Below, piece after piece: positions 1-12,545 of a stretch of DNA of 64,000 nt. Under the pieces are notes generated by a model. That model did no database searches and was not told where the DNA came from. It was given only the letters and a program-made list of their open reading frames with translations. Numbering within the stretch: the first letter of the stretch is position 1; the number at the start of each line of letters is the position of its first letter. Source of the stretch: Metaphire vulgaris (lineage: Eukaryota; Annelida; Clitellata; Crassiclitellata; Megascolecidae); contig CM030849.1 of assembly GCA_018105865.1 (NCBI GenBank), forward strand, positions 2,604,513 through 2,668,512. The letters run 5' to 3'. Both the position numbers and the translations under genes were made by a program.

Positions 1-794
1 TTATAAAAGCCTTCAAAACTTCTCTTTTTCAGCAGCAGTGGACAAAATTAATTACCGCAGGTCCCACAGCTAAGAAAACGAAGTTTTATTATATATTTTT
101 GGCACATAGGGGAAAGATGTTCTCCCGGAAATGGCCAAGCTAGTATTCTACTTGCTGCTCAGGAACCAGCTTCACCTTATGAATATTTTAAAATATCGAT
201 GGACCATGGGTAAATACAGTAAAATAAACAAGTGTTTAGTTTTGACATTCGTTAATTTTTCGGAAATCGAGATTTATTATAGTTTTAACAAATCATGCAA
301 AACGGCGTCGCGTAAGTAACTGGTTCTCTGCGACTTCCGACTCAGACATTATATAGCGCTACCATACTGACAGTTGTTAACTTGTTAACAAATGCCCAAC
401 AAATGAATAGTTATAAATAGTAATAATGATAAAAAAATAATAATAGATATCAGTAATAGTAATCAATAGTAATAAATACTAATAATAAACAGTAATAATA
501 ATTATATTAAATAACATTAATAATCAACTTTTCCTTTCCGGAAAAGTACCTCAAAAATTTCTGAAATTTCCGGAAATTTCCAGAGGAAATTTCCGGAATT
601 TTCCTAACTCACATCCCTACGAATACGTGTATATCTCGGCTTTTCAGCAGGAAGCCGAAGCGGTAACACCTCTGGAGATGACCGGAAATGGGAGCTAGAC
701 TGTGAAGCTTCATGTCCTTTTAAAATATCGATGGACATAATACAGTCAACAGTCGACAAGATTCGGAAATATAGACCCATGCCACAACAAGAGC

Positions 795-796
795 TG

Positions 797-854
<58 letters not shown>

Positions 855-860
855 CACTAC

Positions 861-892
<32 letters not shown>
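795..892. repeat. (CTA)n-(TAT)n microsatellite
   Basis: Uninterrupted CTA triplets pass directly into TAT triplets. Compound trinucleotide tracts of this kind recur about every few kilobases in the window. Confidence 0.95.
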
Positions 893-893
<1 letters not shown>

Positions 894-1427
894 AATCGTG
901 AAAGGTATTCTTTATTTATAGGAATTCTTTAGGTAATCACTCAAAATTCGTGACCCCCGACTGAATATTAAAAGTTCTGTCACAGGAAGACAGGCGCCCC
1001 CAATCCCACCCTCTATCCCTTCTCACTCCCACCGCACCCCTTCACACAATGATTCCAACCACTCGTCCATCCACACTCCTCCCCCCCTCCGCAGCCCCGT
1101 AATAACGAATGCAATATTAACGCCGCTACATAATTAAGTCTCCGAAAAATAGCGCACCATCAGCGCCAACCTGTATACCGTCGCCGCATTAAGGCGTTTA
1201 ACACACATCGCCAAATTGACTATTATGACTAGCTTTTAATAATAATAGCGAGCGAAATTGAAAGTAAAAAAGGCGCCACAAAAATTCCGATTGCGTCGAA
1301 GTCTACGATGAACCGTGCGACCGGAAAATAGACGGAAAACGGTTCACAGAAAGACGACGAACTTTGCTTGGAGCAATAATACACTTTGGAACTATGGGCG
1401 ATAATGAACGACTTCTACAGCGCAATT

Positions 1428-1800
1428 TTCATAACAGACGATATCAATTAATTTCCTTCTTATATAGCGCTTTGTTCCAACGTAAGACAGCGATTGGTTT
1501 TTGGTTTTATATAGCGGTTTATTCTGGTACGAGACAGCAATTAATTTACTTCTTATACAGCGTTTATCATGGTACAATACAGTAACTATCTTGCTTCTTA
1601 TATAGCGCATTATTATTACGCACAAGAGTGATCAAGTCTTGTCTGGATATAGCGCTCATTATGGCTTACAACAGCAATTAATTATTTTTATATAGCGCCT
1701 TATTTATATCGCAAGACAGTGATCAATTTTGTCCTTTTATATTGTATATTACTTATATAGCACACCAATTTTATTCACAAGAGCATTCTTATATAGTCCA
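1428..1800. repeat. degenerate tandem repeat, TATATAGCGC units
   Basis: About eight diverged units of roughly 45-60 bp. Each contains a CTTATATAGCGC-like core (near 1459, 1508, 1553, 1599, 1646, 1690, 1752 and 1790), followed by a TTAT...ACGxxAGACAG...ATCAATT stretch. Spacing and sequence are loose, so this is an old minisatellite. Confidence 0.75.
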
Positions 1801-1808
1801 TTACGACG

Positions 1809-1892
1809 GACATAAGAAAGCCTTCTCTTTCTCTCTCTTATTCTTTCTCTGTTTCTGTCTCTGACTCTGTGTATCTGTCTCTCTCTTCTGTC

Positions 1893-1931
<39 letters not shown>
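1809..1931. repeat. (TC)n-rich tract
   Basis: Polypyrimidine TC/TCTG low-complexity tract. The Arg-Glu-rich frame on the minus strand is an artefact of the repeat. Confidence 0.9.
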
Positions 1932-1938
<7 letters not shown>

Positions 1939-2185
1939 AATGTCACCAATTTGATTCTAAGTCTTCATCCTGGAACCAATCGTCACTCCTCGTGACCGAC
2001 AGCACTTAATTCGACTGTCACTCATCCGACCCCGCCACGTCGTCACGTGACCCCTCTCTCTCTCCGCAGCACCGACCCCTGGCGACCATCGGACACGCCC
2101 CGATGACGTACTTCCGGTGAGTCTTCGTTGTCGACAGATGACTTAATCGCCGATTATAAGCTAACGCGACGACCAAGTAGCAAAT

Positions 2186-2231
2186 TATAATAATAATAAT
2201 AATAATAATAATAATTATTATTATTATTATT
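2186..2231. repeat. (AAT)n-(ATT)n microsatellite
   Basis: AAT triplets switch to ATT triplets in the middle, giving a self-complementary tract. Confidence 0.9.
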
Positions 2232-2667
2232 CGACTCAGCTGGCAGTGCTGTTGCAACTTTAACATGAGCGCTATATAAATTAATAGTCTAATTAATCAC
2301 CTCTGCAAAGACTTCAAAATGAAGACGTGCGAGAAATTTTAAAAACTTACTTCAACATTCGATGACATCTGTAGTTTTAAAGTACCACAACTGGATCTTA
2401 GCTCTTCTCGTTCAAGCTTCTTCGTCCGTTTCCTAGTGACGTCATCAGCCTAAAATGACGTCACTGGTGACGCAGTTTTATTACATACAGCGACCTAAAG
2501 AGAAAGCGGAAATGACAAGTCCTTAGAATGACGGTGTAATAACTGTAATAACTATGGTAATGGCGTAAAAGAATCGGACGTGATATGGACAGATATTTAG
2601 CTGTAAAGCTGTAAATATTTAGCTGTAAAGTACTCTAAAGTACTCAAAGTACTTTAGAGTACTTTAG

Positions 2668-3000
2668 AGCGGTGTTTCCCAAGCTGTGGGTCGCGACCCA
2701 AAAGTGGGTCGCATGGCTCAGTCTAATGCGTCGCGGGGTAGCGCGAAATTACATTCAAAGTGTCATTTCCTAACCAATAGGCCTACGACAATGTCACAAG
2801 CCTTGAAAGTTTTCAAAGTAGGCTTAGGTTTTTAGTAATTTATATACCTGCAATCCTCCATACACATACTATATTAAAATGATTAGCGTTTTATGAAATT
2901 TTTATCCAGATTTTAGTCGATAACAAGTTTGCAGGGCCACGATATGTTACATAGCCGCTGGCGTGAGTCGCACAGTCCCAAAAAGTTTGGGAATTCTGGC
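2668..3000. mobile_element. old hAT-like (Charlie-type) remnant
   Basis: The left part reads GTGTTTCCCAAGCTGTGGG followed by repeated GTCGCGACCC, and the right part ends with a reverse-type copy near AAGTTTGGGAATTCTGG. Inverted ends of the CAGTGTTTCCCAAxCT kind with GTCGCGACCC interiors are typical of hAT non-autonomous elements. Ends are diverged and no clean target duplication is seen. Confidence 0.45.
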
Positions 3001-3559
3001 CTATGGTACTTGTAAAAATTAACCTTATTTTTGCAATAACGCAAGGAAAGCGTATTCCGACCATTTTGCTCCAAAACTCCAATAACAATAAGGATTTCTT
3101 TCCTTGTTACTTAATCACCTATCGATAAAGCGATGTTGCCATACTCATATGATTTTTAAGACGCGTAAAAAAGGTATGTTCCTGGCAAAATTTTAAGAAG
3201 ATAATTTTCAAGCAACTTCACTATCTATTTCTCCCAATTTATCTTATCTGGTAAAAATATGAAAATTTCTGCCTAATATATTTGCCATATTTTCATTCGA
3301 ATTGAAACAGAGCTTTTGATTTGCCATTTATTCAAAACTCAGAAGATTCCTTTCAACCAACGTTCGCCAAATGGCGTAATGCAGTTTTTTAAAATATTGC
3401 AGGCTGTTATTAGGGTCATGTCACGTTTAAAAAAAAAAACCGCTACAGTGGGCCGCAGTTTCAAAATGTTTGGCAAACCCTGCTTTAGAGGAAGGTCGGC
3501 AGTACAGGGACATAGAGGGCGTATGCCCCAGTTTCACTCTAATAATTTTGTTCACTGAT

Positions 3560-3666
3560 TCCTCAATCGCCTGCTATGAACCGTGCATGATATCGATTTG
3601 ATGTGCACTATGCACTACGAAGTGGCGCTATAGAAGTTAAAGATTAGATTAGATTAGATTAGATTA
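3560..3666 (+). mobile_element. LINE 3' end with (AGATT)n tail
   Basis: The sequence GAAGTGGCGCTATAGAAGTT followed by four to five AGATT units matches the 3' end of the longer LINE fragment at 56225-56645. Only the last about 90 bp of the element remain here. Confidence 0.65.
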
Positions 3667-4697
3667 GGCGAGTGTCAATGAGTTGATAATTCCCGTTTGA
3701 TTTCTACCTTTCCCTTTTGCTTTCGGGCAGTGCTATAGAAATTTCGTTTTTTCAATGCCTTCCACGTGTTAACTACAAATGATAACTACTTATCTTTCCA
3801 CTCATTCCAAAAGTAGTTACAGAGTGTTAGTAATCTGTGAAAACTCCTTAACTACGGGTAGTTTAACTACTTTCTGCAAGTTATCTGAGTAAAGTAGTTA
3901 ACTACTGTGGTCAACTACTTTTGTTAGTCCATTATTTGCCGCTTAAACCCGAAATTTTGCCAACAATGCTGACGCCAGGCTTCTCGGTGAGCTCTTCGAT
4001 GAGACACTGTCTCGGGCACATCGTCGATGTAACTCATCACCTGCCCTTGTTGCCCTTTGCCGGCGTTACCTATCGTAATATAAATTCTATTCCTGATTAA
4101 TGGTCTCACTTCTTTTTAGTAGTATCAAAAATACAGGTTCGTGTTGTTTACTGAGGAGATATAATTAATAATAGTACCCCAATTAACAGATTAATTCTTA
4201 ATAACTCATAGATATCATTAAATATGAATAGCCAATTAGTCAAAAGCTGTTTGTGAACCCACGGACCTAAGTGAAGACATTGATGATAAAAACTTCATTG
4301 CCGACTGTGGTACATGTATTTCAACTGAGTAATCATTCATTACATTAATTACATAAGCAGAACTGCTGCGCTTTCAGCTTATATTGATAAATTGATGTTC
4401 GTGTTGACAGTGTTTGTGTGGTGTTTAAAAATGAAGACATTGAACAATGGATATTTTTATTTGAGCCCTCAGGGTCCTCCTCCTCCAAAGTAGTTAACTA
4501 CTCAGGAAGTAGTTACCAATTAGTTAATAAAACTTTCTGATCTCCCGAGTTAACTAGTTTACAACTATATTTTTATCTGTTCACTACAGTAGTTGAACTA
4601 CTTTCCCCTAAAGTGATTTGATTGTTCGTTTTACATATACTGCACGTGTCTGCAAATGACTGAAACTATCTTTCCACTCATTCAAAAGTACCTCTCC

Positions 4698-4854
4698 AGT
4701 GTTTAATCTAGACTCCTGGACTCCGGAGGGGGAACTAAAAACCTCGACAAAGCCGGATAATTCTCTCTGTCCGCTGTTAGTCTGTAGTATTCAAAATTTG
4801 GAATTTGAAATTTCCTCTCTCTCTCTTTCTCTCTCTCTCTAGATTAAACACTGT
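4698..4854. mobile_element. MITE family D (CAGTGTTTAATCTAGA ends)
   Basis: Begins CAGTGTTTAATCTAGACTCC and ends TCTAGATTAAACACTG, so the termini are inverted repeats. The interior carries the family-typical CTGGACTCCGG and a TC-rich insertion. Flanking duplication is not convincing in this copy. Confidence 0.65.
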
Positions 4855-5552
4855 CTCTGCACTTAATGTTTCTCACTTGATCAAGTTCTTTTCCGGCGTT
4901 TCCAATCGACTTAAATTACTGCGGAATAATGATCCACTTCTTTCCAGAAACATCAATTTCAACCCGTCCCCCTTCAATAAGCATCACTCTCCACTCCATC
5001 ACCCCCTCTCCCTCTACCCCAAACTCAACGGCTATATATCTGCCTGGGTGTCGACGGGACTAACCACAGACATTTGTGACATAATGGCTCTGCGATCGCC
5101 GGTCGCTCTATTTCACTTCATGTCTCGGCCGCTCGGCGGAATTCAATTCATCACGTGATCGCCGCTTTCACTTTCAGATTACTCTATGACAGTCGATGCA
5201 TTCTGTCCCGAACCCAGATGGCATTCACTCCCCACTCCTCCCCCCACCCCAAATCAGCCCATCCGCCTCCTCCTCCTCCTTTTCGACCACCCTCTTAAAC
5301 GAGGTACCCTCATCGATCAAACGGTCCGATCTCCCGATAAAATAATTTCCATCTCTGGGATGCTCTGTCCCTACCCGCCACCTCACCCTACCCACCACCC
5401 CACCCCTACCCACCACCCCTAAAGTGATTTGATGTGATTATAATTAATGCAATGTTGCCGTGGTTGAAACTCCATTGCGTAACCATCACATGCACTCCTA
5501 TATAATGCCCTAAACTCCACATATAATCCTCGTAAAAGAGATAAAGCTCTCT

Positions 5553-5870
5553 GTATGTCTGTCTGTCTGTCTGTCTGCCTGCCTGTCTGTTTCTCTCTAT
5601 CTCTGTCATTGTATTTCTCTCTGCGTTTCTCACTCTTTCTCTCTCACTATCCACGTGTCTCTGTGTTTCAGTCTTTGTCTCTGTCTCTCTCTCTCTCTGT
5701 CTCTCTCTGTCTCTTTCTCTCTACCTCTTTGTCTCCGTCTCTCCGCTTGGCCGTCTATTTGGCTGTTTGGCTGTCTGTCTGTCTGTCTCTCTCACTCTCT
5801 TTTTCTCTGTCTCTTTCTCTCTGGCTCCGTCTCTCGGCTTGGCTGTCTGTCTGCCTGTCTCTCGTGGGCA
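5553..5870. repeat. (TCTG)n/(TC)n low-complexity block
   Basis: About 320 bp of TGTC, TCTG and TC repeats. The long Ser/Leu/Cys-rich open frames here are products of the repeat, not genes. Confidence 0.95.
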
Positions 5871-6077
5871 TTCAACGTGAAGGCAGATATCAATGGGATT
5901 AAATTCTTTTTAGGCTGTTAAAAGAGGATTTGCCCAAAGCTTAAATCTCTCCATAAAATGTAAAGCAGTTCTCCAACCGCGAGTTCGTTCAATGAGAGCC
6001 TACGGAGATGTTATGTTGAAGCATTTATTAAAGAATTTTTAATGTAGGCCTATCAAAGTTATCCAGTCGACTGAGTG

Positions 6078-6137
6078 AGAAAGTAAGTAAGTAAGTCAGT
6101 CAGTCAGTCAGTCAGTTAGTCAGTTAGTCAGTCAGTA
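6078..6137. repeat. (AGTC)n microsatellite
   Basis: Tandem AAGT then CAGT tetranucleotides with a few substitutions; a related shorter tract lies near 6230-6305. Confidence 0.9.
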
Positions 6138-7148
6138 ACATCTCGTTCCCATGTTTTCCCAATGGTCCACCTTTGACTTCAAGGTGCTCCGAGCACGGCG
6201 CTATATAAATTGTCTGAACAATAACAATAACAGTCAGTCAGTTTGTCATGTCAGTCGGTCAGTCATTCAGTCTAGCCTTGCTTGTCTGTCTGTCAGTCAG
6301 TTTGTCTGAAAGTGTTTTATACAGGCCTGTTAGGAGGGAGATCATCTCCGCAACCTCAAAATCCCATCATCAAAAAAAAAAAATCCCAGAACTTACACAC
6401 ATTTTGCATTGAACTGTGTCTTTTCCCATCCAACCAAGTCGATCTCCCCCAGAAAAGCCTCAATCCCCCCCCCAAAGCCTGGAGTCTGGATATAACACTG
6501 CGTCTGTCTGTCTGTCTGTTTATCCATCCATCAAATGCCACTGAATTTATGTTATAGTTGGCTCCAACTTGCTAAACTGAAACCTGCGTCGTATATATTT
6601 TCAAAATTAATTGATTAGTTAATAATAACAATCGAACATACTAAAATATTATCTTACATCATTCGAAGATTGTCACGAATTCCAACCGAATTCCCACTCG
6701 TCAAAGACAAAGATCCCCTTTCAATGCGCCCGCAGTAATCATCTAGAGCTTTTCCACATATGAACAAACTCGTAGCGCTCCATATAATGGTAAAGCATAA
6801 AGTCTGGAAGATTCTCGATATTTTTCCAACCGTAAAAGGTGCGAGAATTTGGTTCAAAATTATCCCAATGGTCCGCTTCTTGAGCATCAAGGTTATCCGA
6901 GCACGGCGATTTCAGCTCTCGGAGGGTTAATCACACAGGGCAGTCCCTACTGAACCACTTTAAACCTTGTTATATTATATTATATTATATTATTATAATC
7001 TGAGCAGCGACAGGGCCTAATGTTATTGATGTTTGACCATGTAGGTCTTCGGTAGTCGGAGGGAGCATTAAAATAGCCTTGAATCTCTGTTCTTCTGCTC
7101 ACCGGGTGACTGTGAAAATCAAACCAAATTATTGCCGTCGTCGTCGTC

Positions 7149-7201
7149 TCGTCATCATCATCATCATCATCATCATCACCACCATCACCATCATCATCAT
7201 C
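7149..7201. repeat. (CAT)n microsatellite
   Basis: CAT triplets with CAC interruptions. Confidence 0.9.
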
Positions 7202-7812
7202 GCAGTGAAACTATAATTCTGATCGAATATAAGACAAATTCGTCCTTCAATTTCATCGTTTTTAATCGCCTAAGTTTAAACAGCAGAAGAACCTAATCAT
7301 ATAGCGCATAGCAACGCTAATGTTTGACGATTATCGTTTGTTCCACAGGATACCTTTATTTGGCCTAGCCTTCTCATTATACATTGGAGAAACTGCATTA
7401 ACGCTAGGTAGGTTATAGACGCCCATCGTCTTTTAGACGGACGCGTCTATAAACAAACGCAACACACATAACGCTAGGTAATATCGATGCATGAATGCAA
7501 CAATGCCAACTAACAAGAATAAGACGCCAAATGCGAGAACAGAATTAAATTTTATGTAATTAATTGAAACGAAAAGCAAGCAACTAGATAGATATCTATT
7601 GGAACTTATATAGCGCAATTGTTTTAATGCGGACAAGGCAGTTGAAACTTGAAGGGGTTCATAAGTTACCTTGTAGAGCTAGATTATTAAATATTGAGTA
7701 TGATTATACTGTACATTATGCAATACTGACTTCACTCAAGCTAACTTATAGTCTCCGAAACCACTTGAAATTACACTATTATTTTCATTGAAAAGGACTT
7801 AAAGCACTAAAT

Positions 7813-7831
7813 ACTACTACTACTACTGCAG

Positions 7832-7868
<37 letters not shown>

Positions 7869-8044
7869 GCTACTGCTGCTGCTGCTACTGCTGCTGCTGC
7901 TACTACTGCTGCTACTGCTGCTACTACTGCTACTGCTACTACTACTACTGCTACTGCTACCACTGCTACTGCTGCTACTACTACTACTGCTACTGCTACT
8001 ACTGCTACTGCTACTGCTACTACTACTACTAATAATAATAATAC

Positions 8045-8100
<56 letters not shown>
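7813..8100. repeat. compound TAC/TGC/TAA trinucleotide tract
   Basis: Nearly 290 bp of TAC and TGC triplets passing into TAA triplets. The poly-Ser, poly-Tyr and poly-Val/Ala frames it produces are spurious. Confidence 0.95.
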
Positions 8101-8101
<1 letters not shown>

Positions 8102-8354
8102 GCATCTCATGAACATTGAACAGGGCGTTAAAATCCAAACTTATCAGGACACCACCTGCGGTTGGTATGAAATCGGGTAATGATTCTCGCAAAGACCCAG
8201 AATAAGCGTCAATTTTATTTTCAAAATTTGCGCTCTAAAATGAATTGAGCCTCAAACCGGGACATTGAAAAAGTGACCGGAAATGACCGACGGTCACTTG
8301 CGATAAAATTATTTATCCGGAGACTATTTCCGCAGATAAAGAGAAAAAGGTAGG

Positions 8355-8540
8355 CAGTGGGGGTCCGGAGGTCCGGGAGGCCCGTGCCCCCTATTGAATA
8401 CCTGTCCCCCAGTGGCCCCCTGTTTGGAACCCCATACTTACTACTACATGCCTATAGCAACAAATGGTTGGCCCCCATGTTTAGAAGCTGCCACCCCAAC
8501 AACCCCCCCACCCACTTGCCAAATCCTGGAGCCGCTACTG
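8355..8540. mobile_element. MITE family B copy 1 (hAT-like)
   Basis: Ends CAGTGGGGGTCC and GGAGCCGCTACTG form an imperfect terminal inverted repeat. Flanks AAGGTAGG (left) and AAGATAGG (right) are an 8-bp target duplication with one mismatch, the size typical of hAT transposition. No coding capacity. Confidence 0.8.
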
Positions 8541-8889
8541 AAGATAGGCCTAAAGCAGGCCTATCTGCAGTTCCGTGGCACCGATAAGAGAATAAGTTAC
8601 CTCCGATTTCGAAAACAACGACCATTTAGAAAGAGGTTTAGACCCTGCTAGGAGCTTAAATGTTAAATCCGTCGATAAGGCCAAGCAAGCGGGTCCGTTT
8701 CTAAATACACAGAAGAACTGCGAAGGGTTTCGACTATTATAGTCCCATGTGCAGCTATACTGCATGCGGCCAGATTTATCTGGCTATACTGTACAACATG
8801 CGGCCAACGCAGAAGACCAGCTCCTCAACAACTGGAATTGATTGGCGACGCGGTGGAAAGAATTATGGAAAAGCAGGAAGATGGCGGAC

Positions 8890-9069
8890 CAATGGCGGTT
8901 CCAGGATTTGGCAAATTTGGGGGCGTTGGGGTGGCAACTTATAAGCATGGGTGGCAACTATTTGCTGATAGGTATGTAGTAGTAAGTATAGTGTCCCAAC
9001 AGGGGGCCACTGGGGTATTCGATAAGGGGGCACGGGTCCCATCGGGCCCCCCAAATGGAGCCGCCACTG
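8890..9069. mobile_element. MITE family B copy 2
   Basis: Starts CAATGGCGGTTCCAGG and ends GGAGCCGCCACTG. Interior matches the other B copies (ATTTGGCAAATTTGGGGGCG, GGGTGGCAACTT). Flanks TGGCGGAC and TGACGGAT match at six of eight positions, so this is an older insertion. Confidence 0.7.
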
Positions 9070-9486
9070 TGACGGATATGAGTGCAGATATATTTCTTTT
9101 GTTAGTTCCTTTCCATTAGCTTTTCCTCTAACGCTTTCTCGTCCTCAATCCCTTTCTGTCCTGTAATGTAATAAACCTAATTTATAGAGCGCTGACTAAA
9201 CCATAATTGCTACAAATCACCTTTTTCTCCATTGTTTATTTCCATTCTCAATCCCTTTCTGTTCTCTGTGCTCCTGCCTCCTGTGATCAAACGGTTGCTG
9301 CAAGTGTTTTGGTAATTGTGTGCGGCTGCTTTGTCAGGTATTTATTATATAGCGGCCATGTCGATAGACAGTTAGCCGCTACAATTTCACAGTCTCTTGC
9401 CGCTAAGATATCAGAGCACAGCGAGCCTTTGTACATTGCACGGTCCATTTCGACTGCTTGAAAAATAAAATCTCTTACCTCTTTAT

Positions 9487-9497
9487 ATATATAGGCA

Positions 9498-9543
<46 letters not shown>
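9487..9543. repeat. (TA)n microsatellite
   Basis: Almost pure TA dinucleotides. Confidence 0.95.
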
Positions 9544-9548
<5 letters not shown>

Positions 9549-10966
9549 TTTTTAAAGGTCGTCTGCTAGTGCTACTTCGCATTTTTATTTTTACCTGAAA
9601 TTTGCGTTCAATTCGTTGCTCTCTACGAATAGAAACACTTTTAAAATAACGGACCATGAAATCTCTTCTCGCATTTTGCGTTATAATATTATTCACAACT
9701 TGCCTTCGTCGGAGGACATGTAGGTCGTACCAAAAGCTTATTCAGTCTTTCTCTAATCTATAAATAAAATGCCACGCTAGAAAAAAGGTTTCTTCTGGAG
9801 CTTACAAGATTCGTCAAACGTGGACCCTGTATGGCGCTATATGAATAGGTTCTTCCGATATTTGAACTTCTGCCTCTATAAACTACGATAACGATTATAT
9901 TAAAAGAGGAATTTGTCAACCATATGCGATCAGAATTACACATTCGTGTATTATCTGAATATCGTTTCGCATATGAGGAGTCGTTCCTATTCGCCAGATG
10001 GCGACATAATATTACTTCGGAACTTGTGACGCGCTGTATTAAAAGTGACGACATTTTACACCGTGGGCTTAGGTGGATACCGTTGTTAAACGTGAGATGG
10101 TATTGATTTTGAATTATCTATCCTGGATACAGGTGTAGAGACAGAATAGCCCACTGCCACAGCTGTTTCAAAGGCAGATTAAGAGCCTAGGAATAAGCAG
10201 ATACTACAATACCTAAAACAAAGCGCTATACAAATGCCGAGATTTTACTTATTAAAGAACTTGAAGGCGATATTATTGCTTTATTCAACGTTTATTTTTT
10301 CCGATAGCATAAATTTGCAGTGGCGTCCAATCCAGTACGAAATCGGTTCTGGGACCGTCCATAAAATACGCCACATTTTTTGCCCAATTTTGACTACCCT
10401 TAAAACAGATTCCGCTTTTAGATACATCGTTCATTGTCGCAGTTCAAACATCACACTAACTGAACTAGGCATTTGTGCATATTATAGGCATATAAACCTA
10501 CTGCCAAGTTTTGCACTCAAGAAGGAAAGACAAGCACATCTACTAGAGGACAAAGAATGACAATGCACAGCAACGTGCACTTTCCTCCACTTGGAAAATA
10601 CAAATCTACATGTATATTTGTAACTGTTTTTTGCTTTTAACCAATATTTTCACGCTAAAACATGACTGATAAACAAAGTCGAATTGAGGAACTTAACGTT
10701 TACTAGGAACTGTAGAAGTTAGAACTCAATGTTTTGAATAATGTGTGACCATTGTATTTTGCCCACCCCTGGAAAAATTCCTTTGGGCGACACAGCACAT
10801 CAATACCATAATGGGAATGAATGGATATGTGAAACATAGTGGTTCTCACATAGGGCATACCCTACTGAACCACTTAACCACCTTAACATGAATATTTTAA
10901 AAATATATCAATACTGTATATCGGCCGCAAATATTCAAAACTCGTGCCCTAATATGCAGATGGGCA

Positions 10967-11138
10967 CAGTGGCGGCCCCACAGGGGGGCCCGTACCCCCT
11001 ATTGAGTGCCTGGTCCCCCCTGTTGGGACCCTATACTTAATACTACATACAGTATTTAGCAACAAACGGTTGGCCCCCATGATTAGAAGTTGGCACCCCA
11101 ACGCCCCCCCCATTTGCCAAATCCTGGAGCCGCCACTG
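10967..11138. mobile_element. MITE family B copy 3
   Basis: Inverted ends CAGTGGCGGCCCCA and TGGAGCCGCCACTG, with exact 8-bp target duplications GATGGGCA on both sides. Non-coding; hAT-like by terminal sequence and duplication length. Confidence 0.9.
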
Positions 11139-11461
11139 GATGGGCAGCAAAAAGCGACCCAAAATAATGTCAAAGACCCAAGGCAGATCGTAACACTTTA
11201 TTACCTGCTTTTCACGTTACAAGTCCCTCACATCGATAAGTTCGACAACGCAAAGCAAAAGTCGTTAATAAAATTCATTGCAGCGTTTTACAGCACGGTC
11301 TCTTATTAAAGCGGCAATTTCGGTAAAAACTTATTTTGCCGATCGCGGAAACCCGGTTTGTCGCGTCGTCTGAAGATATTCGTTCGACAAATCATTGTTT
11401 TGCTCTGCGATACCTCAAAGTACATGGCAATCTGGCAAAAAAACACGACAAAGACATTGAT

Positions 11462-11604
11462 AAAGAATATTGCTACAAAATAGTGGTGACATACTGGGCT
11501 ACAAAATAAAAGAATATTGCTACAAAATAGTGGTGACATACTGGGCTACAAAATAAAAGAATATTACTACAAAATAGTGGTGACATACTGGGCTACAAAA
11601 TAAA
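11462..11604. repeat. 47-bp tandem repeat, three units
   Basis: AGAATATTGCTACAAAATAG starts at 11464, 11511 and 11558 (the last with one change), giving exact 47-bp periodicity. Each unit includes TGGTGACATACTGGGC. Near identity indicates recent expansion. Confidence 0.95.
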
Positions 11605-12545
11605 TGAGGCCCAGAAAACTGTTGGCCCCCAAGGCCCTAGAAATTGTTGAGAAGTGTTGGTGGTGGTGTCAGTCTCAAATTGGAGGGTGGTGTTGGGGGA
11701 GTACTAGCTAGGGGTGTAAAAATATCCCTGGTATGCACACACTCAGAGGAGGGGGTTGGATTTAGGAGATTTTGAGTATGTACAACGTGCAAACGGGGAG
11801 GGGTTGAAAATATGCCATTTTTGCATACATGTTATATGTATGAGCCCTATGCAGTTTAGGGTCTCATAGATTTAATTTACCCTCAAGGGGCCCGGGAAAT
11901 TTCCCACGCCACTATAATATGGTCAGTAGGCACTTGCTCAGAAAATTCATTCCCAGAATTCCTATCGGACCTTGTTGTAAACTAAACCTGAAATCCAAAC
12001 CATCTTTCAGCCTACCACATGGTACATGCCCAATCATATGTAATCATTGTAATTCCAAGGTCAGTTTTGTAACATAAGAGCCTTTGAAACTCTCAGTTGT
12101 CCATCGATTACAATCTAAAGGTTGTCTTGCATATTTACAATATCATATGCCATATGGTAATCTACTATGTATGTACTGTATATGCGTGGCATAACACATT
12201 ACACATACCAACAAACTTGTCACTATTTCAGTTTCACACTGAAACCAGTCAAACTGTTAGAGGCTATCTTAAAAATCAAATTACATATCAAGCAAATATT
12301 ACATGAAAATGCTTTTGACTCATAGTTAGAATCACATATACTCAGCTATAAAAACTGCAATGTACGGTAAAGTGTGATACGTTACCATTTTGGATGGTGT
12401 TGGATATAACACCTTGAATATAATATACTCAATTTTACAGACCGGCTAAGTACGGTACATTATAATGAAGCTCCAATGTAAATTAAAATACAAAAAATGT
12501 CAAAATAATGTGTAAAATTCTTACATAACTGAATACTTATATACA

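Larger units (their letters stand above)
1..12545. other. gene-poor repeat-rich block
   Basis: I see no conserved protein domain or convincing exon in this stretch on either strand. Open frames are short and most lie in microsatellites (poly-Ser, poly-Leu, poly-Tyr translations) or MITEs. It holds the tandem repeats, MITEs and LINE tails listed separately. Short sequences such as TATATAGCGC recur throughout and seem to belong to degraded dispersed repeats. Regulatory elements cannot be excluded. Confidence 0.6.

Noticed and set aside
5555..5921. Ser/Leu/Cys-rich frames resembling secreted proteins
   Set aside because: Produced by TCTG and TC repeats in overlapping frames.
7785..8192. Long open frames of poly-Ser, poly-Tyr or poly-Val
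   Set aside because: They are translations of the TAC/TGC/TAA microsatellite, with no non-repetitive domain or codon structure. The same applies near 13759-14190, 18285-18640, 20327-20707 and 33174-33638.
8357..8651. Proline-rich plus-strand frames
   Set aside because: They lie inside or next to family B MITEs; matching frames recur in other copies of the element, so they are not genes.
10234..10560. 108-residue frame with a hydrophobic start
   Set aside because: Looks superficially like a secreted protein, but no domain, splice partner or homologous signal is recognisable; chance frame in AT-rich DNA is more likely.
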